Part shown: positions 56,456 to 64,000 of the stretch, in pieces
Layout: each line of letters begins with the position of its first letter
Position numbering within the stretch: the stretch's first letter is position 1
Assembly (NCBI GenBank): GCA_039000515.1
Contig: JBCFYV010000010.1
Span: 124,001-188,000 of the forward strand
Source of the DNA: Timema cristinae
Taxonomy: Eukaryota > Arthropoda > Insecta > Phasmatodea > Timematidae
Length of the DNA stretch: 64,000 nt
Reading direction: 5' to 3'
The notes under the pieces: generated by a model
Told to the model about the DNA's origin: nothing
What the model saw: the letters and a program-made list of their open reading frames with translations, nothing else
Databases searched by the model: none
Position numbers and translations under genes: made by a program

Positions 56456-59400
56456 TGTCGCAAATAAAAGGAAATTTGTAGGGGTTTCTATGCTCGTGTA
56501 GAGGAAATTAAACTACAATTTCTTCCCTGCATTTTCCCCATCTTGTGTTTGGGGGAGACCCACTTCCGCCCAATGAAAACCCCGAGCTTCGTGGGACGAT
56601 GTTTTCGTACCGACAAGCCACTCTTTTATCGGGTAGCGGGGGTGTGGCTTATTTGCACGTAAAATATATATCCCATAATTTTTATAAATATTGTATCTGA
56701 TCTATAAGTGTTTGCGTCATCTCCCCCCCTTTGGGGGTAACAAATCTGCATCTACCCCCCACCGGGTGAGTTTGTTCCAAAGAACTCTAGGGGCCCCTTT
56801 TTATACAACTTCCCGCCCCCCATATCTAAGGGGGTTTTTTGGGATAACCTGGTGTGGGGGGCCAATTTACGCCCCGGGGGGGATGGTAGAGGTATTTTTG
56901 TTGGGAAACCCGGGGTTAAGAACACCGGGACCCAGAACCTTTTCCCCCTTTAAAAGGTGTATCCTCTCCCTCACTTTATGTGCCCCGGATTGCTGTCACT
57001 TCCCCTTTGGAGGGTTTACTCGGACCTAGTGGCAGATCATTTCCCCTTCTGCCTCACACTTCAAGATCCCCCGGGAAAACAGGGACCAACAAGGGGTGCT
57101 TTAAAAGTGCTGAGGATACATTTTGGGGAGCTCGCCATTTTGATAAAAAAAAAAACCCTTTTTTTCCCCAGGACCAAGGGACGCATACAAAGTTATACAA
57201 CTAAAAAGGGGAATAAATGCAGGTAAGCCAATGACAATAAAAAAAAATTATTATATAAAACTTCTTGTTTTATATGCAACCCCATTCAGCATTCTGCTCT
57301 AAACAAAAAAAAAGGGGGGTCACCCGACAATAATTAAAGAGTTTTCCAGGATTTATAAAATACTTAATTAAATAGGGGGAAGAGGGAAACAACAATCAAA
57401 TTAGTTGTTAAATGCAAGTTCTACTTATAAACAAAAAAATATAAGTTTTATGTATAACAAGATAGCAAGGCGAGCTACTTTGATGATTTTTGCAGCGCAT
57501 AAGCGGGGCTTTAGCCCATACTATTGATTTTTCAAAGTTGGGGGGGGGATTTTAAAATCCCCCTTACTCTAGATGATCTTACCATCCATGTCCCCGGGTG
57601 GGAGCACAGCTTCCATCCTGATGGGATTTATTACGAAATTTGTTCAACTGAACCCGCTGGGCGGGCGTTCCTTTTTTGACCTCTACAATAGTGTTTGGGA
57701 ATATCGTCAGTTTCCAACACTGTGAGACAAACAATCGTTAGCTCTATATAAAAAGGGCAAGTAAAAATTAGAACCAACGCTATAGACCTTAACCAATCCC
57801 CGGGGGTTCTGTTTGCGTTGAGGCATCAGTTCGTAACCCCTTCCTCCCTAAACCAAAACCCCTGTATTTTCCTAAGTTTAGAGAAAGCGTACGACACCAC
57901 CTGGGGGACGGAATTTTAAAGACCCTTATTAATTGGGGGGGTTCCCGGGGGAACCCTTACTTTTTTATTTTTAATTTTTTGTCAGATATACATTTTTAAA
58001 AATCCTTATCCAATGATGGTACTCGAGAAAATGGGGGGCCTCAGGGTATATTCTGACTCTAGTTGTTTTGCCATCCAAAAACGGCATTTTTGGGCATCGT
58101 GCGTCTACCTTATGTGCATCCTTTTTGTGGATGACTACGCAATTTATTGCAGTTCTTCAACTCTCCACGGGGCGAACGGCAGATTCACTCTCTGACAAAA
58201 ATTTTGGGGCGGGGGCACGATCGCGAAATGGCTTTGGTTTTTCCCGCAGCCAAGACGATGTTCTCCCTTCCATAAATTACGTCCAATACGCCTCCCCCAT
58301 ATTTTAATAAACCACTTTTGTTTTCCCATCCGAAAGGAAAGGGTTTCGGGGACTTTTATTTGTTTTTAAAATTAACTTTGATCCCCCACATAAAAACCGA
58401 AAGCGGGGGTATAAAACACTCAACCTAAAAGTAGTTACGGTGGGTTCTGGATGTGATGGGAAAACCTTTATGCGCCTGTATGGGGCCTTTGGGTCAGATC
58501 AAACTAGACTAGGGCATTTTTTTTAGGGCCAGCTAGCCCCTCGGCGCAAAAGATGCAGATATGTCCCCCAAGCTGGTTTTTCGACGGCTACTGGTCCTTT
58601 TCGTACCAGCCCCGTCTCAACATCTGTGCGACCCCGTTAGCCCCCTCACCCTTTCCCGGGCGGTCCATCTTCTGGCATCTTATGTGTCGAAACTGCATTA
58701 ATCCAGTGCATGTTACCTACGCCGGGTTTTTCATCCCCCAAACCGTGCTTGTAAAAACCCAAATGGCGTAAAAAGGGCCCGGGTTGGGGGATCAGGATCT
58801 ATCGGTTTTCGACACTTTTGGATAGTCCTGCCAAAGGCTATCCCACATCCCAGGCAATTTTCTTCCTGGAAGATACATGAGCTCATTGCCATTTTGTATT
58901 GCCAATTTCCAAAGAAAACCCCCACATAGTATATGAGAAACCTTTTAAATGATTTCCCTTGCAACCTCTTTCAAGTTTTAAAACCTTTAACGGATGGTCG
59001 AATGGGGGTCCGCCTTTATTGGAAGGTTTCACATTTTAAATTTTGTTTACCGGGTGGATCCAGTGTTTTTTACTATAAATTAACGAAATTTTTTTAAATT
59101 TCTTTTTTTCGTTTATCTGTCCCCCGTTCTGTTCTCATCTGCACGGATTCCAGGGGGTCTGTTGGCTTTGTCCACCCTACTCCTGTAACCCCTCGTGCGA
59201 TGATTCATGAACTTTTTAAAAAAATTTCTTATTAAGCACCCGGCTCGTTTTTACTACCGGGTTTCACGCTGGTCTTCCGGAAATAATGGCGGACCAGGCA
59301 GCCAAGGGGGCACACGCCTCCCTCCGGGGGCGATCTGGGGTCATTTTTTTAGATCTAAAGGGTTATGTTCGGCGGGGTCTTACGCACCTGGCAGAGCAGT

Positions 59401-59740
59401 GGGTCCGCCCCTGCTCAGAACAAGCTGGGGTCCATCAGGGAGGTGTGTCGGGGGGGCCCCCTCTTCTATACGAAATATGAAGGGAGGAGATCGCGGATGA
59501 ACTTTGTGTTGGGCATACATTTCTAACCAACGGTTTTTTTTTTAAGAGGGGACCCCCCCCAAAAGTGTGAATTTTGCGATGCCTTAGTGTGTACCACATT
59601 TTGGGGGAGTGCGCAGAATGCCCCCATTCGCCTGGCCCTTGTTTTTTAAAAGGGACCTTCGTTTTTTTTTACCACGCGCTGAAGGAGTTATTTGTTTACT
59701 CCATTTTATACGCCCGGCAATCTTTTAGGCCTTTGATACT
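56456..59740 (+). pseudogene. LINE ORF2 of copy 8, shredded and internally replaced
   Basis: It begins 'atgtcgcaaataaaagg' near 56456. Recognisable pieces are the endonuclease codons to about 57180 and, after a foreign segment, RT codons from about 57495 ('gcagcgcataagcgg'). Later pieces are 'gagaaagcgtacgacaccac' at about 57880, the VDD motif at about 58120, RNase H and 'gaattttgcgatgc' of the zinc motif near 59569. Constant small indels destroy the frame. It is non-functional. Confidence 0.82.
57185..57495. other. Non-LINE segment inside LINE copy 8
   Basis: LINE similarity stops near 57185 in the endonuclease part and resumes near 57495 in the RT N-terminal part, so roughly 450-500 bp of LINE is missing. 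In its place is about 310 bp of AT-rich sequence with 'acttcttgttttatatgcaa' and G-runs, not recognised elsewhere in the window. There is no clear target duplication. Confidence 0.55.
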
Positions 59741-60225
59741 TTATAAAGTGGCTCACTGGATTTTATCTCATATTTAGACCTTTTTTTAAAATTTTAGTAT
59801 ACTTTTAAAGTGTTTATTTTTTCGTTTTATCTATTTTAAAAACTTTAATAAAAAAAACATTTTAACATGTTATTTTTTTCTTTTTAACAATAATGGTTTT
59901 AATAGTTTGTTTTGTTTTTTTTTTAGATGTTTCCCTTTTTGGGGTTTTTTTGCAGGTGTTTCACTCAATTGTCTTTTAGCCCATTTGAACTCCTATGGGG
60001 TGTCTCAAATTTTTTTTTTTTCTTTTTTTTCTCAATTGAGATCTATTCTATTTTATTGTATTTTTTTTTTTGTCTCTTCACCTTTTTTTATAAACAGGTT
60101 AAAACCGTCTTCTCCTAGGAGATTTTACTAGTATCTATAAATGCTAAGGCCCCAATGACCTCAGTGTGTCGATGGGCCTCTAAACACAAATAATAAAAAA
60201 ATAAAATAATAATAATAATATATCA

Positions 60226-60420
60226 ACTGTCCTACCCCGCCGGAAAAATCCCAATTTGTATCTTCCTTACACTTGTCATCCCCACTTTGGAAAAACTGCT
60301 GGGAACTTCTCATAGGTTTACGCCAACACGAACCTTTTTAATTTATTCGTAACGATTAATTTTTTCAATTGGGGACGGCACAACCAAAACTAGACTTTTA
60401 AACCTAATTGAATTTTTTTT
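60226..60420 (+). pseudogene. Fragment of a different LINE reverse transcriptase
   Basis: The codons read IFLTLVIPTLEKLLGTSHR near 60258-60315 and, after indels, GTTKTRLLNLIE near 60378-60412. The pair resembles 'PISL..VISK.LEKLL' and 'GHSTTTQLLNLIE' of CR1/Jockey/R1-type reverse transcriptases. It differs from the TAA-LINE, which reads PIALTSCVCKILEKM. It starts directly after the (TAA)n tail of copy 8. The call is tentative because of frame noise. Confidence 0.4.
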
Positions 60421-61278
60421 AAATATTTTAAAACGTACCCTCATGTTGAATCAACATCGCATTCGTCGTTTAGTCCGTCAAATTCATTATTCACGTAACA
60501 TTTTTAAAGATATCTATAAGCCAGAAAAACACACCCTCATTCCCCCCTGTGAAAACCCCCCTTCACAGCTCCTTATTCCCATTCCTTTGAAAAGAGCTGT
60601 CACCTTTCCCTGCACAGGGGAAAAACCCCCCCTTAACATATAATTGAATCAATACACTCCAAAATTTGTCGAAAAAAGCACGTCCAGACTGGCTATTTGT
60701 ATTGTAAGTGTACTTTGCGTAGGAAGACCCTTTTAAAATCACCAACAAACCCTAAGCCCGATACAGGCCATAAAAAAAAAATATTGTACAAAAATCGTCG
60801 AACTAACTAGCAATACGCAATCAAAAATTTTAAATTCTATTCTTGGTGGAAAAAATGTTTAAAACCACAAACATAATATTTTTCCGGGAAAATTTAAACT
60901 ATTGATAAGTATTATATGAAAATTTATTTTATTGGTATTAATATTATCGTTCAAAGGGGAAAGGGAAATGTTTTCGGAAAAGAGTCATGAGTTTGGATAT
61001 TTTAAATTGTTTTTTAACTTTTGTAAATTTTTAAAACTTTCTTGCGATTTCTTTAGAGTTTCACTTTAAAAAAACCCAAAGATCCCGCGCTTTTAAACAG
61101 GGCGTTACCAAGGTAACGGGAACAACGTCGATACACCATGGCTTTTTCCCAGAAAACTGTTTCCCGCTTGCTTGTTTTTTTAAGGGCCCAAAAAGACCTC
61201 ATTGTTTCGAAGGGACTATAAAAAATATTTTAAAAAAAAGGGGCATATGGAATGAATGAAGACTAGCTTCTTTTTCTT
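60421..61278. other. AT-rich interval, nothing firm
   Basis: The first 250 bp may continue the LINE-like fragment (basic codons HRIRRLVRQIHYSRNIFKD at 60452-60508). The rest is AT-rich with frequent homopolymer runs. No other feature was recognised. Confidence 0.35.
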
Positions 61279-61515
61279 TAGCACCACGCCTTACTACCCA
61301 TTCGGGCTATACACTTATGTACTAATTACAGTAGCGAGTTAGAGGTGAGGAAGGTTGCATTTAAAGGAAGTGTATCCACATTTTGCGTGGAGGGGAGAAA
61401 CCATTTAGGAAAAATACCCTCAATACACTCGGCCCGGGGCACGAACCACGATATCCCTGTCATTGGCAGCCCAGCCTGTTTCAAGAGTAGCACCTTAGAA
61501 CATGGGGCCACCGAA
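61279..61515 (-). mobile_element. SINE 4
   Basis: Its right end, on the minus strand, starts GGTGGCCCCATGTTCTAAGG with a weak A-box region. The body contains the complement of 'gaaaccatttaggaaaaata', shared with SINE 2, and a degenerate B box (GGTTCGTGCCCC). It ends GTAAGGCGTGGTGCTAAAGA. The shared end and body place it in the same family as SINEs 1-3. No clear target duplication was seen. Confidence 0.75.
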
Positions 61516-61634
61516 GTGGGTGATTATTTAATACCTAGTATCATCCCTACATTTGAATTGAAAATGGTTATATCCCGTGTTAAAGAATATAAATAATTTC
61601 CTCTGCATGTGTTTATTTTTTGTTTTGAATGAGA

Positions 61635-61800
61635 CCAACATATCCCATCATCGCGGCAACTGACGCTATTCTGGTGCTTTCCGCTTCAGTCCAGTCGTTA
61701 CTAGTTATAATGATGCTCCCTCTCCCCTACCATCCTACCAAAAGTTATATCTACTATCACCTTATGTGTCAAGGCATGTTGCTCACCGTCCTGTGTTTCC
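61635..61800 (+). pseudogene. Diverged LINE ORF2 fragment (RT thumb region)
   Basis: In one frame the sequence reads HHRGN, stop, RYSGAFRFSPVVTSYNDAPS, then PSYQKLYLLSPYVSRHVAHR and PVFPP. This tracks the TAA-LINE residues HHAGIRLATGAFRTSPVVSI, LSYRRSYLLASYVSKLH and HVAYRPVFHPP almost position by position. It is much more diverged than the other copies. It leads straight into the tandem array, whose unit is the last part of this coding stretch. Confidence 0.75.
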
Positions 61801-62190
61801 CCCCTTCCAAGTAGTCAAGACATGTTGCTCACCGTCCTTTGTTCCATCCTTCCAAGTATGTCAAGACATGTTGCTCACCGCCCTTTTGTTCCATCCTTCC
61901 AATATGTCAAGACATGTTGCTCACCGTCCTTTGTTCCATCCTTCCAAGTATGTCAAGACATGTTGCTCACCGTCCTTTGTTCCATCCTTCCAAGTATGTC
62001 AAGACATGTTGCTCACCGTCCTTTGTTCCATCCTTCCAAGTATGTCAAGACATGTTGCTCACCGTCCTGTGTTCCATCCTTCCAAGACATTTTGCTCACC
62101 GTCCTGTGTTTCATTCCTTCCAAGTATGTCAAGACATTTGCTCACCGTCCTGTGTTCAAGTATGCCAACACATGTTGTTCATTGTCCTAT
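61775..62190 (+). repeat. 46-bp minisatellite derived from LINE coding sequence
   Basis: About nine to ten units of 46 bp ('tcaagacatgttgctcaccg', 'tcctttgttccatccttcca', 'agtatg') run in tandem. The last three are shortened. In one frame a unit reads SRHVAHRPLFHPSKY, which corresponds to the LINE ORF2 stretch HVAYRPVFHPP. Because 46 is not a multiple of three, all three frames stay open across the array, giving overlapping pseudo-ORFs of 119-161 codons. These are not genes. Confidence 0.9.
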
Positions 62191-62937
62191 TTTTATAATA
62201 ACATGTAATTATACCTACAAAATGTATCGTTTAAAACAAATAAGAATGTAAACCAAGTTAATGAGATAAATAATATTTTTGTTTAAATATACGTTAGTTC
62301 AACCCAAATTTTATTTAAAATCTACCATTCATGAAAAATAATGTAGTTAACACAATAATGCCAATTTGTATTTGATAAATATATAATATATAATAGAGTA
62401 ATAGAACACAAATATTTAGGTTATGATTTATTGTGTAAGCAGTGTTTTTAGCTTTTTTTCTAGCCTGTCACATTGAAGTTAATAATTTTTTCTAAAACAC
62501 ACTTTTTAACATTACATTGGTATAAATCCAGATTAATTACATAAATATTCACTATTGTGACCACTCTCACATACCTAGTGTTGTAGAAACAATTCTCTTG
62601 ATTCGATCATTTTGTAAATCTTTAGGCTTTACTCTTTCTCGGAATTTTTTTTCAGGAAAAACTTTTCGTGGGCTAAGCTAATTGACTACAATATATTGGT
62701 AAAAATTAATTTATTGATAACTCCAGGATTTGTAAACTGCAAGCCACCTCGATCAAGTTTTTTTTATTAAGTTGTGTGATTGATTTAGTTAATTGTTGAA
62801 TGAATAATCACATTTTCTTTACAAAAGATACATTTAATTTTTTTCAAGAGTGAATAGCAACTGTGTCCTAAAAGTATCTTAAAACTGGCAAGTAATATTA
62901 ACAATTGAAAGTCATTAATAGTCAAATAAATCACTTT
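62191..62937. other. AT-rich interval, nothing recognised
   Basis: This is AT-rich non-coding DNA between the minisatellite and the P-type transposase remnant. No feature was recognised. Confidence 0.45.
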
Positions 62938-63438
62938 GGCTCACATTTTTCATCAGCTCTACCCACATCCTCTATATTGTCATCATTTTCGAAATAAATA
63001 ATAGAATACGTTCAGATTTAATTTAAAAGTTCTAATTTTATGCTTGACTGTATCCATAGCTTCTTTTCACACTCGTAAAATCGCCCCATTTAAATATGGT
63101 ACTGAAAATCCTACCAACTGCCTATAAACGTCTAAACCTATCTTTAATGCGTCTGTCTGAATTTTACCAGGCATAATGTACTTCATCTTTAATTCTTCAG
63201 CACAGTATTTTGTATGTTCTTACATACCTAGGTGGTTTTTCCTTTAAAAAGGCACCCGTTTAACACTTTTTTTGTTTTCCGTGAGACTCATAAGCCAAGT
63301 GCTGCATGCACTAATTTCTTTGTTGAATACCTTTGTGTGTAGTTTTTTACATTCATGATATTCCACCATGTACAAATAATCGAAATAAAGTATCTGTGTC
63401 CGAATATTGTGAAACTTTATAGGTAGTTCCAAGTTCAT
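62938..63438 (-). pseudogene. P-superfamily transposase C-terminal remnant
   Basis: On the minus strand the frame reads MNLELPIKFHNIRTQILYFD, then CSTWLMSLTENKKSVKRVPF and a stop. Next comes YCAEELKMKYIMPGKIQTDA followed by LDVYRQLVGFSVPYLN, then EKKLWIQSSIKLELLN and NDDNIEDVGRADEKCEPK. The order '.PGKIQTD.L..R...YRQL.G' then 'EKKLRIQS..KL' resembles, from memory, C-terminal parts of THAP-containing P-type transposases in insects. Several stops and shifts make it dead. The family call is moderate to low. Confidence 0.5.
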
Positions 63439-64000
63439 TCAGGCCTTGTATCATACATTTTTTTAAACATTCTCAGAACTAGTTTGATATTCTGCCTTTC
63501 TAAATTTGAAGAAAAGAGAGATTCAGTTTTATACTGTCCGTCTAAAGGACTCTCGAAATAAAGGTAATACATGCATTTATCACTATTCTTTTGATCTAAC
63601 CATTATTTCAAAGATTTTAAATTAAACGTACAGAATATGTTTAAAAAAAAGTGTGACACCCTTGAGGTTACGGAAAGCATGCCATAAATGATAGCCAAAG
63701 AGTCACAAGAGAAAGCTTTTTTTTTTGTGTCTATATTGCCCAAATACTGAAGTAAAGGCAGTACAACATCTTAAAAGTAAAATAGTGTTGAGAAAACCCA
63801 AATTTTAACGTCTGGTGTTAACCAGAACATGTCGAGCGATTTTACCGTGATTACAACAAACTTACAACAAACATATTTATATATAGCGCCAAAATCCATA
63901 GGCGGCCTGATAATTAAGGTCCAGACTATATATATTTATATTTAAAATGGGGTGGAGGACCACATATTAAACTCCTGGTAAATTTTTCCCATATACACGG
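63439..64000. other. AT-rich window end, nothing recognised
   Basis: This AT-rich sequence may include more N-terminal parts of the decayed transposase on the minus strand, but no motif was recognised. Confidence 0.4.

Larger units (their letters stand above)
54408..60225 (+). mobile_element. TAA-LINE copy 8, full span, heavily damaged
   Basis: The copy can be followed from a mutated 5' end ('cccccatggttgggggttta') through 5' UTR, ORF1 (from about 55044), ORF2 (from about 56456) and 3' UTR to a (taa)n tail at about 60187-60222. Small indels occur every 10-30 bases, many at homopolymers, so no long open frame survives. Islands of exact codons remain, such as LFVDDYAIYCSS near 58110-58150. The part covering the endonuclease C-terminus and RT N-terminus is replaced by other sequence at about 57185-57495. 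Confidence 0.88.

Noticed and set aside
61766..62251. Three overlapping plus-strand ORFs of 119-161 codons
   Set aside because: They come from a 46-bp tandem repeat whose length keeps all frames open; no start context or protein family.

Overview
This is a transposon-dense eukaryotic window, almost certainly from an arthropod and most likely an insect. The evidence is spliced genes with GT-AG introns, an AT-rich background, tRNA-derived SINEs, a Penelope-like element with a hammerhead ribozyme, and I-clade LINEs with (TAA)n tails. PIF/Harbinger, P-type (THAP) and MULE-like DNA transposons are also present. No host housekeeping gene, rRNA gene or functional tRNA gene was recognised. The species cannot be named from this sequence.

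The main component is one family of I-clade non-LTR retrotransposons, here called 'TAA-LINE'. It has a 5' hairpin, an ORF1 with three zinc knuckles, an ORF2 with AP endonuclease, reverse transcriptase, RNase H and a C-terminal zinc motif, and a (TAA)n tail. Copies lie at 1-2460 (3' part), 7799-10107 (5' part only), 11332-17720 (full length), 17721-19176 (3' part), 22386-28702 (full length), 38600-39134 plus 48995-49036 (split 5' fragment), 41674-48111 (full length, youngest-looking, 13-bp target duplication) and 54408-60225 (very damaged). A 47-bp scrap sits at 20583. A diverged piece at 61635 has become a 46-bp minisatellite. No copy has an intact ORF2; the copy at 41674 has an intact ORF1 and only two single-site frameshifts in ORF2.

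Layout. 1-2460: LINE end. 3381-6885 (minus): decayed transposase-like gene carrying a ubiquitin-protease-like (C19) domain. 7672-10107: RTE/SINE-type tail and a 3'-less LINE. 10600-20582: Penelope-like element with GIY-YIG endonuclease and hammerhead ribozyme, split by about 7.8 kb of LINE DNA and ending in an inverted junction. 21048-21988 (minus): broken HARBI1-like transposase. 22386-28702: LINE. 29804-30068 (minus): THAP-domain exon. 31498-31803 (minus): Jockey-type LINE end. 34195-37275: 38-bp satellite in two opposite-facing blocks. 37400-38600: GA-rich and short tandem repeats. 38600-49036: three-level nest, with a LINE inside a complete 3.4-kb Harbinger transposon inside an older LINE. 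50789-61515: four SINEs, all in minus orientation. 54408-60225: damaged LINE within a stretch that looks error-rich. 61635-62190: LINE-derived minisatellite. 62938-63438 (minus): P-type transposase remnant.

The best-preserved autonomous system is the Harbinger transposon at 39138-48991, with 27-bp perfect terminal inverted repeats and a TTA target duplication. Its transposase is encoded in two plus-strand exons that join in frame with a complete DDE domain. Its MADF/BESS DNA-binding partner runs on the minus strand. The two genes interlock: each has an exon inside the other's intron.
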